Made by a program: the position numbers and the translations under genes. The notes beneath the pieces are model-generated. The model ran no database searches, was not told the DNA's origin, and was given only the letters and a program-made list of their open reading frames with translations. Positions 22,151-34,941 of a stretch of DNA of 64,000 nt are shown here, in pieces. How positions within the stretch are numbered: position 1 is the stretch's first letter; each line of letters opens with the position of its first letter. The DNA comes from Dactylonectria macrodidyma (taxonomy: Eukaryota; Ascomycota; Sordariomycetes; Hypocreales; Nectriaceae), in NCBI GenBank assembly GCA_020744425.1, contig JAGMUV010000046.1:124001-188000 (forward strand), written 5' to 3'.

Positions 22151-23441
22151 TAATGAATTTATTAAAAGGTTTATTAAAGGTAGTAATAAGTTATAAAGTC
22201 CTTATATATAAAATATATAATTAAGAGACTTTTAAAGAGGTAATTAGCTTTACTAAGTCTAAGAAACCTTAGAAAAAGAATAAGAGAGCTTTAAAATGCT
22301 CTTATTATAAGCTCTCAGGGCATACAGATAAGGATTGTTACTTTTTACATCCTAATAAAGCCTCTAAAGGCTTTACTAACTTTAGAATCTCTAAGTCTAT
22401 TTCTAAAAAGGTTACTTTACTTAATAAGAAGAGAGAAGAAAGAGAAGAGAAATAGGAACAACTCCTAATCTCTCTAGCTAACAAGAAGGCTATTTTTAAA
22501 CTTAATAAAGACTCTGAGTCTAATTCTAAGTTTAAAGATCTAATAGATCTTAAAATCCCTCCTACTATTACTTAGGCTCTAGATAAAGTTAACTAGGGAA
22601 ATAACTCTTCTAATAACTATAAGAATAATTATAAAAATAACTTTTTATTAAAAATAAAAAGAAGAGATATACTTTGAATTTTGAAAATTTTAAGAAAATA
22701 TAAGAAGGTAAGATCTCTTTTTAATAATAATATAAAAAATATAGTTAACTTTATATATAATATAAGAGCTACTAAGTATATAATATTAAATAAAAGCTTA
22801 TTTATAAGTTATTATAGTATAAATAAAGTTATTTCTTAAGGCTAAGTATTTATATTAGTTATTAATAGCTATAATAATATAAAATTCTACTTTTTAAATA
22901 ATAATAATACATATATATTAAAAAATTATTATTATATTCTTAAATTAGGAGTTAATTTAATAAGCTATTCTTCTTTTTAAAAGACTATATCTGCCTTTTT
23001 AAACTATAAATATATATATCTCTTTAAAAATAAAGAGTTAATAGCTAAAGGTTTAAAAAGAAATAGACTATATATTCTTCTTTTAAAAATAAAGGAAAAT
23101 AAGGAAAATTTATATATAACTGTACTTTTAAATAATATCTCTTTAACTAAAGAGAGAACTATAACTAAGACTATAGTTATAAATATATATAAGTAGTATC
23201 TAAGGCTAGCTTACTTAAATATAAAGACTTTAAGAAGATATCTTCTAAGGCTATATAAAGGAAAATACCTTAAAAATAATATTCAGTTCTAAATACTTTA
23301 AGACTAAATAAATTAAATAATTCAGTATAAAAATTATATAAAAGCTAAAGTAATTAATAAGATAAAAAGAGTTATAAATAAGACTTAATATAACTTCTTA
23401 AATAAAATAATTATAAATATACATAGTCTTATAATACTTAT

Positions 23442-24535
23442 TAAGGTTAAGGTAAGGTTATAATCCTTAGCAGCGCACACTCAGAGAGGGGCCAGAGGTT
23501 AAACAGTTAAAAAAAAAAAAATATAACCAATAGTGAATAATAGTGTGAGGGCCTAAAACCCAAGCCTAAGGCAATAGCAACTCAGAATGACTAGAGTTTC
23601 TACTGCATCAGGGTGCAAGCCTTACTATCCTATTTAACCCTTTAAGATGCGTTATTAGAAAAGCTAGATAAAAAAGCTAGACAGAAAAGCTAGATAAAAA
23701 AGCTAGACAGAAAAGCTAGATATCAGAAGGCAAAATCATCATACAATAAAAGACCTGTGAGGGTTCGTTGCATTCCAAGCTCGTCGCAATTCTAAGTCGT
23801 AATTTAACTCTTTATAATTCTAGTTATATTATAATTTAACTCATTAGAGACTAACTCTTTGCAATTTAACTAACTTAGAATAAATACTATAATAAACATC
23901 TAGTATAATATACTTTACACTCTTAGTAACTCAGGTTTTAGTAATTACTATACTCTTTTTATATATAATTTAGATACTAAGCTTAGTAAAAATATAAAAA
24001 CCCTTAATAAGCTAAAGGCTATAATAATAGATTATAGTTTTAAAAAAACTAGAACTATTAAAACTTAGTAACTCTTTAATAATAAGTAAGTTACTTTAGC
24101 GATCTTTAAGACTAAAGTATTCTTAAGATTATACTTCTTTAAAAATAACTAATAATTTAAGAATTAAATTAAAAATAAATAATACTTTTTAAAATAATTA
24201 GTAATAAAGCTAATAATTAAAATATCTTTAAAAGAAATAATATTCTTTAAGTTATTAGCTAATATTAATAAAGAGTAAATAATATAAGTTATAAGTAATA
24301 TAGCTATTATTAATATATAAAAGAACTAAGAATAATAAAAGGATGTAATAAAAGGAGGTTTTATTAATAAGTTTTAAAGGAGGAGGGATAAGAGTCTATT
24401 TATAACTAGGTTAATTAATTAATTGAATCCTTTGTTTTATAATAACTTAAGTAATGTAAATATATAATATAGAAATGCAGTAATAAGGAATGCAGTAATA
24501 TAGAAATAAAAGTCTAAATAGCGGTTTTAATAGCG
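23442..24535 (-). mobile_element. Family X retroposon, copy Xa (full length)
   Basis: Flanked by the 14-bp direct repeat CTTATAATACTTAT (23428-23441 and 24536-24549). The low-coordinate end carries TAAGGTTAAGGTAAGGTTAT, so read on the minus strand the element ends in a variable CCTTA-rich tail. The other end is GCGGTTTTAATAGCG. No terminal inverted repeats. It contains the AAAAGCTAGATAG minisatellite typical of the family and lies inside Copia-1. Confidence 0.8.
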
Positions 24536-24938
24536 CTTATAATACTTATATTATATTATAAATATAAATATATTATAACTTTCTTTAATAAAAGTACTAA
24601 GTTTCTTAAAATATATACTATAAGAAATAAAAATAAAGCTTTAAAGAAATTTAAAGAATTTAAAGCTAAAGTTAAAAATAATAAAGAAAAAGTAAATATA
24701 AAAGAAGTCTTTTCTAATAATACTAAAGAATATAAACATAGCCTAGCCCCTTACTATAAAAAGAAGGGAATATATTATAACTTTTCTCCTCCTTATACTA
24801 AAGAACCTAATAGTTCTATTAAAAGAATAAATAGAACTATTCTTAATAATATAAGAGTAATAATTTTTACTTTTAATATACTTAAGTTTCTTTAGTCTAA
24901 AGCTTTAGAAGCTATAGAATATATATATAATAGAACTT

Positions 24939-25063
24939 GCTATTGCCTTAAGCTTGGGTTTTGGGCCCTCACACTGTTATTCACTATTAGTTGTTTTCTT
25001 TTTTTTTTACTGTTTAACCTCTGGCCTCTCTCTGAGTGTGCGCTGCTAAGGACCATAACCTTA
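24939..25063 (-). mobile_element. Family X retroposon, copy Xb (5'-truncated, 125 bp)
   Basis: Only the tail end of family X, ending CATAACCTTA. Flanked by ATATATAATARAACTT (24923-24938 and 25064-25079, one mismatch). The duplication at both ends of a truncated copy indicates truncation at insertion, as in target-primed reverse transcription. Inside the Copia-1 integrase. Confidence 0.8.
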
Positions 25064-26689
25064 ATATATAATAAAACTTCTTACTCTTTTATAGGGTTCT
25101 TATATTCTTTAGAACTTAAGAATAATAAACGTCTTATTTTAAAATAAATAGATTTTATAAAGACCTTTAGATCTACTATATATTATAAGAATAAGCTTCT
25201 TAATAATAAACTAAATACTAAAGCTTATAAAGGCATTATAATAAATTACTTAGATAATAGTTATAAGATCTAGGATTATAAAAAACGTAAAATAATAATT
25301 TCTAAAGATATTATTATCTATAAAAATACCTTCTTTAATAATAATAATTTTATTATATAAAAAGAAAAAGAGAATAATATAGATAATTCTTTAATAGAGT
25401 CTGAGCTTAATATAATAACTAAGTTAGTTATTAATATTCTTAAGAAATCTATAGAATATTATAAAGATTTTTAGAAATTCCCTTTTATAAATACTATATA
25501 TAATATAACTAAAAGTTATATAGAATCTTTAAGCTATAATAAGGCTATAGAAAGTATATATAAAGATAAGTAAATACCTTCTATAAAGATAGAAGTAACA
25601 GAATTACTAGCTTAAAAGGTTTAGTTTATAATAAACCTTCTTAATAATAGAACTCTTATAAAAGGCTGCTAGGTTTATAAGATAAAAAGAAACTTTAATA
25701 ACTCTATTATAAAATATAAGTCTAAATAAGTAGTTTAAGGCTATAATTAAATACATAACCTTAACTATATAAAGACTTTTATATTTACTATAAGACTTAA
25801 AACTATAAAGCTATTATAAATAATAGGAATTATAAATAACTATAAAATAATATAATATAATATTAAAAACGCATTTATTCATTCTAAAATAAATAAAGAT
25901 ATATATATTATACTATTTACTAAGTTTAAAGACTATATATTAAAGTCTTTAGAAAATACTATAATTAAAGAGTTATATAAAAAATATAAAGAAAATAAAA
26001 AAAACTTAGTTTTAAAACTAAATAAAGCTCTATATAGTTTAAAATAAAGTTCTAGACTTTAGTATAACTTTCTCTTTATATATTTAAATAAGCTAGGTTT
26101 TAAACTTATACTTTATAATAAAAGGGTATTTATAAATAACCTTTATAAAATAGCTATAATATACTATATAAATAATCAGATTTTCATTAGTTTAAATAAA
26201 GCTAATATATATAAAGTTATAAATCTCTTATCTAAAGATATTAAAATGCAGTCTTTAAAAGAGATAAACGAATTCTTAAGAATGAATATAACTATAGACT
26301 AAGAGAATAAAGGCTTATATATAAACCAAATAAAATATATACATTCTAAAATAATAGAAAATAATAAATAAAATATAAAAACTTCTAAAGTTCCTTCTAT
26401 AATTAGAAATAAGCTATAAAAAGTAATTATAACTCTTTTTAATAAAGATATATTATAATATTAAAGAGAAGTTAGTTCTTTCTTATATCCCTTTATAAAG
26501 ACTAGACTTAATATAGCTTATACTATTAATAATGTTTTAAGGTTTATATTTAAACCTAATACCTCTTACTTTAAAGCTCTAGACTTAATTTAAAAGTATT
26601 TAAATAACTATAAAGACTTAGGTTTATATTATAATTATAAAATATAATCTACTTTATTATTTAATATAATAAGAGGCTAACGTACATGA

Positions 26690-27240
26690 TAAGTGTTAAA
26701 CCCAAATAAATATATAAATATATATATCTCCTTTAATAAGCTAAGTTTTAAGCTTTATAATAAGCTTAAAAATTCTATATAAAATTCTATTTAAATATAC
26801 TAAAACACAGTATTAATGAAACTATTTACACTATATAACTAACAATAGTTAATCGGCCTAATATTAGTCTGTGCTTTAAAATTAAGCAATTTTACTTTAT
26901 AATTAAAGCTTTCAATTCCTCCGTAATTTAAAATTAAAATATCTCAGCATTCCCTTAACATATAATTACAAAAATAATACTATTAAATAGCTGAATTTTT
27001 AGGTTTCTTAATACTATACATTATGTTTTAGTAACTATATATTTGCTGGCTTAATTTGTTTATAAAAGAAGGACTACTTCTAGAGCTTATTTCCTCATAT
27101 AATAGAATTATATACTATTACTATATACTATAATAAACTATCTTCTGATAAGACACTCTTATCTTTATATACTTCTTACTTTATTATTCTTTATAAGAAT
27201 ATCCTTATATAAGTTATAAGCTTATACTTTTACTATTTAG
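26690..27240. mobile_element. Unidentified insertion in Copia-1
   Basis: About 550 bp that interrupts the reverse transcriptase/RNase H reading. It is AT-rich but has less TpA decay than its surroundings and no readable protein. Not similar by eye to families X, D or the MITEs. Ends not resolved. Confidence 0.4.
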
Positions 27241-27476
27241 TAACCTCTAATAAGATCTATACTTCTTACTTTAATAGATAATAAAGCAGCTAAATAACTA
27301 GCTAAAAACTCTTCTTATTATAAAAGATTAAAATATATAAATATATTTTATTACTTTATAAGAGATAAAATAAAAGAAGAGAAAATAACCTTATATTATA
27401 TAAGAAGTAAGGATAATATAACAGACTTTTTTATTAAAAGTCTAAACCTTATAGACTTTAAAAGACTAAGAGTAAT

Positions 27477-27884
27477 TGTGACGATCGGGTCAATACACTA
27501 TCCTCGTAAGGCTAGGGTACGCTGGGTCCTGATCTGGGGGTTTATGTAACAAAGTAATCAGGCGAGTCAAGATTGAACAATGCTTGTCACGTCTGGTAAT
27601 GGTAGAGTGAACGTACTCAATGTAACCAAGTTATATTGATAGCTGAGGAGCTGCCCATACTAGATGTGCACTTCTCAGATGACTATATACTAGGGTGCTC
27701 ACCATGCCTTGGTCCCGTCTGCTCACGATGCTCACTCTGTAGAGCATCGTGTGAGTGAGCGTCCGTACTATCGCTCACTCTGTTTAAAGTGGGTCCGCTC
27801 ACTCCGGCCTCAAGTATCCCCGTACTTCCGATTCTGCCGGCCGTGACCGCCCTGGCCTCTCAAGAGGTCGCCCAGGCCGTGACA
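27477..27884 (-). repeat. 3' LTR of the chromovirus
   Basis: 408 bp, identical in length to the other LTR and differing at nine sites. Starts TGTGACG and ends GTGACA (TG...CA ends). Includes a CTCACGATGCTC / GAGCATCGTGTGAG inverted repeat. Confidence 0.95.
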
Positions 27885-27889
27885 CAATG

Positions 27890-27899
27890 TCTCCCCTCC
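27890..27899 (-). other. Polypurine tract of the chromovirus
   Basis: On the minus strand GGAGGGGAGA followed by CATTG lies directly before the 3' LTR, the expected primer site for plus-strand DNA synthesis. Confidence 0.7.
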
Positions 27900-27998
27900 A
27901 ATAATCTTATCCTCAAGATCGTATTTATAGCTAGCTGGTCCCCAGTGTGGTGGTTCCCCAACTTGCTCTTGATTATTTACAAAAGAAATGCTGACATA

Positions 27999-28591
27999 AT
28001 GTCCAGCCGTGTTTCCAAAAACAAGAAACCTGAGAAACCGCCACCTTCCGACGCCACACGCCGTCGTATTGCTTCTGCCGAATACATTGATTACGCCGGG
28101 TTCGAGGTAATGCCCTATACTCACTATTCAGCCCGAGGGGCTGTTTGCAAAATGGTGGATGGGGGAAAATGCGGCCTCTGTACACACTTAGGTCGTCCGT
28201 GCGACGTAACGGGTATACCGCTAAATTCTCATGAGTTTTGGGTGTGTGTCTATTAAAATGAATGTGGTTGCTGATTTCCGTAGTGACGCGGGTTCTGTCG
28301 GAGGCGAGGCGTCTTGACGCAGAGGAGCTGGCTGCCGAAGAGTTACTGCAAGCTCGTCACGCCGCTTTCGCCGAGGCCCAGAAAAGCTTCGTCCTTCGTC
28401 AGCAGGAGTTGGAGGAGTCGCTTGCCCGCTTGTCGCGCGTGCGTAAGCAGCATCGCTCCCTGATTTCGAAAGGAAATGAGATGGTTCGTCTTAACCAGGA
28501 GGCCTTAGAGGGCCTGGATGAGGTGGTGGCTGAGACGTCCGAGACCATCTCCGATGTACAGTCCCTTGTCCACACCGATCTGATTGATTAG
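27999..28591 (+). CDS. Accessory ORF of the chromovirus, antisense to gag-pol: Cys-cluster and coiled-coil protein
   Basis: On the strand opposite to gag-pol, ending 28 bp from the pol stop. Exons 27999-28212 and 28284-28591 give 173 residues. The 71-nt intron has GTATAC, a GCTGAT branch site and CCGTAG, and joins two otherwise separate open frames in phase. Residues about 48-70 hold a Cys cluster (RGAVCKMVDGGKCGLC, then RPCDVT; spacing C-x7-C-x2-C-x6-C). The second half is a long coiled coil (about residues 75-160) with a basic LSRVRKQHRSLISKGNEMVR core. A basic, Ser/Pro-rich N-terminus precedes the cluster. The frame can be opened further upstream into the LTR. I have an impression of similar unnamed proteins in other fungal LTR elements but cannot verify it. 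No stop interrupts it, unlike gag-pol. Function unknown; nucleic-acid or chromatin binding is a guess. Confidence 0.7.
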
Positions 28592-28619
28592 TCTAGGGTG
28601 GACTTGAGCTCTTTGGACT

Positions 28620-31600
28620 TTAATCCTTCTTTGCTTTCCGATGTCGCGCATGAAACGCCTTCAGCAGGCGCTGCGCGTGGTTGAGGTTTCCTGGTGGTTC
28701 CCACGATGTTTCGCTTTCAGGGTAGCCTTTCCATTTGACGAGGTATTTTGTCTGACCGTCGATTTTCTTCATTTCGCGGATCTCCTCGACGTGATATTCT
28801 TCTGGATCTTCCACCTGTGGTTCGTGGTCGTGACCGTTATTGACCATGATTGTGTTTTCGAATGGTTCCAGCAGTGAAATGTGGAACACTGGATGTTTTT
28901 TGCTCTTCAGGTCCAACCTGTAGTTGTTTTCTAAGATTTTTTCCAGAACTTTGTAGGGTCCGATGAACTTATAGTCGAGTTTTTTGCTTAGCCTGTCCGT
29001 CGAAACATTTTTTATAGCCAAGAGGACCATGTCCCCCTCTGAAAAGGATAGTCCCTTCATCCGTTTAGGGTCATAGTATTTCCTCATCTGGTTTCTGACA
29101 AACTCGAGTTCAGTCCTCAGTTCTTCATAGAGGTTTTTCAGTTTATCAGAGGTAAGTATCGCGTAAGGGTTAATGATTCCTTCTCGCAGTCTATAGTACG
29201 CATCGGGTATGAATCCAAAATTCGCGAATGCTAGTGTGAGCTTCGTGCTTTCATATGTAGCGGTATTATAGCTTAGTTAGGCCATTAGTAGTTTTTCAAC
29301 CCAATCGTTCTATTCGTAATTAATGTAGCACCGTAGGTATTATTCGAGGATCTGGTTCGTCCTTTCTGTTTGCCCGTCCACTTATGGTCAGAATGCGGTA
29401 GTTAATCGGTAGTTAAGTCCAAGCTATGCCATCAAAGCTTGCCAAAACTTGGATGTGAATGGAGGTCCTCTGTCGGTTAGGATTTCCACTAGTAATCCGT
29501 GTATACTAACGATGTTTCGATTGAACACGTAGGCGAATTCTTCTGCGTCTGTTGCCTCTCTATAAGGTACAAAATAGGAAAACTTCGTAAATCTGTCCAC
29601 AATGACAAGAATGCTATCATAGAAGGCTCCGGTTACTGGGTCTTCTGACAGGGGTAGTTTCATAATAAAATCCATGGTAATAGAATGCCATGGTCTCTGA
29701 GCCACTGGCAGGGGCTGCAGTTCTCCGTAGGGCTTATGGCGTCATGCCTTGGTTTTCGCACAAAGGCTGCATTGTCGGATGACGTCTTGTACGACCTTCT
29801 TGATTCTAGGAAATGTGTATATCGTTTTGACTCTCTCAAGGGTTTTATTGACTCCTTAGTGTCCGTATAGTGTGTGAGAATATATCTCCCGCACAAGCTA
29901 TTCTTACAGTTCCGTCAGAACTTACAGTTTCCGTGGTTCCAACTGTGAAGCGGGGATCGGGCAGGGGTTTCCTATGACCCTGTCCATTTCGTAGGTCTGA
30001 TTGTATTGCTCAATTTTCTTCAGTAGTTCGTTATCGCAGGTCGTATAGTACGTGCCGCCAAGTGTTACCCGTAGTAGGCATTCGTAGCACTAGTGTATGT
30101 ATCCCAAGTATTTTTGTTGCAAGTGTCCCTCAGGGGTGAAGGAGAAGATTTGCTCGCTAGCTTTGATCTTTCCGGTATCGAAATCAGCGCGTCGGCTGAT
30201 CGCATCGGCTCGTCCGTTTTCTGATCCTTTCACGTGGATAATAGTATAGTCGAATTCTGATAGATATTCGGCGTATCTGAGTTATCGTCTACTGAGTTTC
30301 TGCGTTGTTACAAAGTATGAGATATTCTTATGATCTGTGTAGACCTTGACCTTGTGGTTGCTTCCTAAAAGATAATGTCGAAATTCCTTAAAGCAGTTGA
30401 CGATAGCTAGGAATTCTTAGTCATAGATAGGGTAGTTGAGTTCTGCTCTATGCATTTTATACGAGTAGAATGCAATAAGGTGTAACAATCCGTTTTCATC
30501 TCTTTATCCGATCTGGCCGCCTAGTGCAAATCCTGAGGCGTCGGTTTCCAATTCGATTTCTTTATCAGGGTCGAATGATGCCAAGATGGGTTCCGAGGTG
30601 ATTGCGTCCTTAATTGACTAGAAGGCCTGTTCTGCCTCATCATTCCATTTGAACTTAACTCCTTTCTTTATGAATCTGGTGAGTAGGATAGCATGTTTGC
30701 TAAAGTGTTTGATGAATCGTCGGTAGTAGTTTGCGAATCCAAGGAAGGATTGCAGTTCCGTAAGGTTTTCGGGTTGTTTCCATTCCCGTACTGCCGCGAT
30801 CTTCTTAGGGTCCATCCGCACCTAGTTATAGGATATGATATGCCCAAGGAACTCTACTTCCAAAGCATGGAAGTTGCTTTTTTCTAGTTCAACAAGCAAG
30901 TTTACGTCTTGTAGCTTCTGCAATACCGTGTGGACGTATCGCTCATGATCTTCCTCGTTTTCAGAGAAAATGAGTATGTCGTCTAGGTAGCATACAACAA
31001 AGATATCGAGATATTCGCGCAGCACGTTATTAATCATTCGTTAGAATGCAGCTAGCGCATTAGTGAGTCCAAAAGGCATAACCAAGTATTCGTATAGCCC
31101 GAACTTGGTTCTGAAAGCGGTCTTCCATTCATGTCCTTATTTGATACGGATCAGGTTATAGGCTCCTTTGAGATCGAGCGCCGTGAACCACTTAGCCCCA
31201 TGCAGCCTGTCGCGCATCTCAGGGATCAGGGGTAACGGTATGCGATCCTTCTCAGTGATTGAGTTGAGTTGCCTGTAGTCCACGCAGAGGCGTAGCTTTC
31301 CGTTCTTTTTGGGTACAAACATGACTGGGTATCCGGCTGAAGACTTCGATTTCTGGATATAGCCTTTTCTCTCCATTTCTTAGATGTATTCTCTCAGCGT
31401 TGTCAGCTCGTTATTATTAAGGTTGTAGATGGGAAAAAACTTGGGGTTGGTCCCGTCCTTCAGGACGATTTCCAGGTCCCATTCGCTTGGTTCTGGAAGG
31501 CCAGTCTCAAGTTCCTCCTTGAAGAGTTTTTCGTAGATTCAGTATCTCAGGGGTACGTTTTTAAATCGTTCCTCCTCTGCTTGTCGTTATTTTTTCTGCT

Positions 31601-34600
31601 CTTCAAGGTCCTTATCCATCTGTCTGAACTGTTTTCAGATGAATGCGATGACTCGTTTTATGTGTCGCATTTTTCCTTGTTAGTGCTTCCGTTTTATTCC
31701 CTTTGGGGGTGAGGAAGTGTCTGTCGTTTCTTCCTTCGTGACTTCGTCGTTATTTCTGTCGCCGATCGAAGCTTGAGATCTCGGGTCGTGTCCATCGCTG
31801 TCCGCGATCTGGGGAGATGCGTTTCTCCAACGCATTTGGCCTTTCTCCCAGTCGATATCGGGGTTATGCCTTCGTAGCCAAGGTCGTCCCAGCACCACTG
31901 GGTAGTCTTCGACGTCGAGGATATCGAAATCCACTCCTTAGTTTCTTCCTTCCACAAGTACTTTGAGGTAATCAATCTCCCGTAGCACCCTTCCTTCGTC
32001 GTAGCTGAAAGGTATTCCTTCCAGGTTAGACACTTCGTAAGGGAATTTCTTATGTTTCCATAGCAATGCCAACTTATTTACCAACTCTGGTTGGATGTAA
32101 TTCATAGCAGCACCGCAGTCCACCAGCGCTGTTACCCATACTCCATTGATTCGGACTTCTGTCGTGATTGTGTCTTCTTCAGGACCTCTCACAGCACCTA
32201 GAGCCTTCTTCGGAAGTAACGTCTCTGCTTCCGCCGTGCTCGTCTGTCGCTCTGTTACAGACGGCGAGTGTCGTTTTTTGCGTGCTTGCGGATTTCCTCG
32301 TACCACAGCCTGTCGCGGAGTTCTCCTCCTGTGCGGGTCTTAAAGTCGAACCCATCTCTGTGCATCTTGTGGATCCTCTCATGGATCGCCTGTGAGTATT
32401 CTGCGTGCTCGAGGCACTTCCTGTTGCTGCAGTTCATGGCGTAGTCGGCTAGGCACTTCAGCGGGCCGTGCTACAACTGTACTTTTTCCCTCTCGTGCAC
32501 ACAGCATTCTTCTGTAACGCAGTTATTAATCGTTAAGTCCTTTTCGACGCATTCCTCGGGGTAGAAGTTGTTTCATAGCTCGAGCTAAGCCACTCCCATT
32601 CCTTCGAACCATTCGACGATTCTATAGTCCCGTGTCTCAGTTCCGTCATAGAACCGTTATAACGGCTGGAGTACAGTTCGTATAGGATAGCAGTCATGGT
32701 AAAGTTTCTCGAAGCGATGCAGCAAGCATGCGTAGTAGGTGCACGATATCTAGGACACGTCGATGTGCCCAGGGTGTCGGGGGTGTAGCGATGGTTCGTC
32801 GCCGACAATCGCTCGTCCTAACCGGTTGTCTGCCTCAGTAAGGTCTTTTCGCTAGATCGCGCGGACATAGATAGGTTATCCTTCCGCCGCGTCTGACGTT
32901 CATTCAACGAGCTGCTTCAGCATACGCTCGCTTTTTCCGTCTTTTCCCAGGGAGTAATCTAAGGTGCTTTCTCCTAGCTCCTGTTTAAGTAGTTACAGGG
33001 CGACTGATTCTTCCTCCGAGGTGTCGTCAATACTGCCGCCGTCGCTAGACTCGGGGTCCTCGTCCGCGGGGGCTAGTATGTCTTTGTCGGTGATGGGGAG
33101 TCCAAGCCTCCTTGCTTGTCTGGCTTTAGCGCCTGCGCTGATGCTTGGTTCTCCTTCCTTGCGCAAGTAGTACTTGCGTCTGATTTCATCGTTCGTTTGT
33201 TATTGTCATGAGATTTTGGTAGTGCCCTCGCAAGGGGATACCACGATTGGTAGTGTTTTCAGGGCAGGTTGTCGATCTGGGATGTCGCTTTCTTCATCCG
33301 TCATTTCCACCGTTGGTCGAATGTACTTGAAGGTGTCTTCCTTTCGGATTTCCTTGCCCTTCCTAACCATACCAATCTTTCTGATAGTACCGCAAGGTGG
33401 TCTTTCCTTCTTCGGCCTTAAAGGTAATGGAACTAGTATCCAGAGCGTTAAGATGTTATTAATGTTAGAAGTCATACCCTTCCATCGATCCTCAAGGGGT
33501 GTTTGCTGTTCTTTTTCTGTCTTCCAGCTTGGCTTCCCTTCCTCATAGGTTTCGTTTTTGAGTGTCTCTTCGCTCTTAAGTTCCTCGTTCGCGAGGGGGG
33601 TGATTTCATTGGATGAAATCCCCGTATTATCATAACCTGCTCTGGCCATCGCGACTGTTTTCTTACCCATCTGTAGTTCTTCCTCCTATTAGCCGACCCA
33701 TCCTACCTTCTTCTTACCTTCAGGTACCGGTTTGTATTATTAATCGGTTTTAGGCTTTCGGCATTTGCGGAAAGTGTGTCCCAGGATGCCGCAGTTCCAA
33801 CAGAGGACCTTGGAGTAGTCTTTCTTAACCATCCCAATGTTCATAGGGCCTGAGTCTGTTCCGTACGAGGTATCCGTTTGTCGTTTCTTTCCTTGATTTG
33901 CGTGGTTTCCTCTGTTCTTCCACTGCGGGGTGTAGGATCCTCCGGACTTCTCAGCCTTCTTTTCCTATCATCTTTCGAATTGCTGGTCATCGATTTCCAC
34001 AGCAAGTTATACCAGTCCGTTGTACGTAGTGGGTTTAGTTTTCCCGACCATCGCGTCTTTGACATCGGACTTCAACCCTTTGTAGAAGCTTGCCATATAT
34101 CCTTCTTCTCCCCAGTTAAGTCGTGAGGCGAGGTTGCGGTGTTCAGCTGCGTACGTGGACGCTGCTCCTTTCTGATGGAGTTTCTGGATTTGCTATTCCG
34201 CTGCTCGCTTCTCGTCCTAGAGTCCGAAAGCGCTTCTGAGCTCGTGCTCAAAGACTTCATAGCTTCCGTAGATGGCCCTGGTTTCTTCCTTCCTATCAGC
34301 GTAGACGTGGTTGACGTAGTCCCTCATGACGGGTTCAAACCATCGGAGAGCTTTATCCTTGAGGAACCCTGTAGCATGCCGGACTTTAGCGTCGCTAGTG
34401 ACGAACTGGGTTGGATAGTACAGCTGGTAGGCCCTGAGCTGCGTCAGGAATCCTTGGAGCGCAGCTGCGGATCCGTCATAGGGGTCCGGTTGTCTTGGTT
34501 TAAGGATTTCTCCGGCGTCTTTTCCTGTTGCCGAATTGGAGGCCAGATTCTCGATGTGGTCCCTGTAGAGGCTGGTTTGTTTCTCAGAGGCCTCGGTGAG

Positions 34601-34879
34601 CCTCTCGAGTTTGTCCATGAGTGCCTTGACTTGGTCGTTCAAGTTGTCGATTTGTCCTTGCTTCTTGACAGCGTCCCTGTGGGAGGCTTCGGCAAGTTTG
34701 TTGAACTCATCGCCAAGTCGTTTGTTGTGTCGCTCCAGTTTGCGTACCTCCGCTTCGTGACTTGCGGGCGCAATAACTTCTTCCTCGTCGTCCGTGTCCA
34801 TCGGGACCGGGACAGGTGGTTTGCCTGTCGGCTGACGAAAAGAGGATAGAGTCGAACCAGGTGTAGTAGGTAGAGCCAT
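28620..34879 (-). pseudogene. Chromovirus gag-pol, interrupted by RIP-type stops
   Basis: From Met 34879 (MALPTTPGSTL) the Gag capsid region is open to about 34217. Further pieces are a CCHC knuckle at about 33800 (CWNCGILGHTFRKC) and a Cys/His-rich linker at about 32400-32520. The protease lies at about 32120 (ALVDCGAAMNYI), reverse transcriptase at 31376-30620 ([29 protein letters not shown]) and RNase H at about 30560-30200. Integrase is at 29705-29424 (MDFIMKLPLSEDP, LTDRGPPFTSKFW). The chromodomain closes the frame at 28760-28620 (YLVKWKGYPESETSWEP). The stops are overwhelmingly TAG/TAA where Gln or Trp is expected. The YLDD box and the chromodomain itself are intact. Not functional as it stands. 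Confidence 0.9.
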
Positions 34880-34941
34880 TGTAGCAATTCGATATTGTTC
34901 AAGCTCGACGCGAGTAATACAGTGAACAAGAGCTATCAACG

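Larger units (their letters stand above)
22150..27471 (+). mobile_element. Copia-1: Ty1/copia retrotransposon, RIP-ruined and interrupted
   Basis: A plus-strand gag-pol can be followed despite dozens of stops. There is a CCHC knuckle at about 22298-22340, its second Cys read as Tyr (KCSYYKLSGHTDKDC). A protease-like ATKYI segment follows at about 22760 and a GAG-pre-integrase block at about 23195 (LRLAYLNIKTLRRYLL). Integrase lies at 24700-24930, reverse transcriptase at 25600-26660 (VYKIKRNFN, NIKNAFIHSKINKDIYI) and the RNase H end at 27270-27470 (IDNKAAK, IRSKDNITDFFIKSLN). Changes such as Asp to Asn and Gln to stop fit C-to-T on both strands. Insertions at 23442-24535, 24939-25063 and about 26690-27240 split it, and the chromovirus is inserted at its 3' end. 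LTRs not resolved. Confidence 0.85.

Noticed and set aside
23442..25063. Xa and Xb read as inverted ends of one 1.6-kb element
   Set aside because: Each has its own target duplication, and Copia-1 integrase sequence lies between them, so they are two independent insertions.
27789..27998. Upstream extension of the accessory ORF into the LTR
   Set aside because: It would put the start codon inside the LTR and add a hydrophobic leader; the Met at 27999 is simpler, though a start in the LTR is not excluded.
32964..34849. Plus-strand open frames over chromovirus gag and the linker, including one of 236 codons
   Set aside because: They are antisense shadows: the minus strand carries recognisable Gag and zinc-knuckle sequence there. 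Frames stay open because one-strand decay creates stops only on the coding strand.
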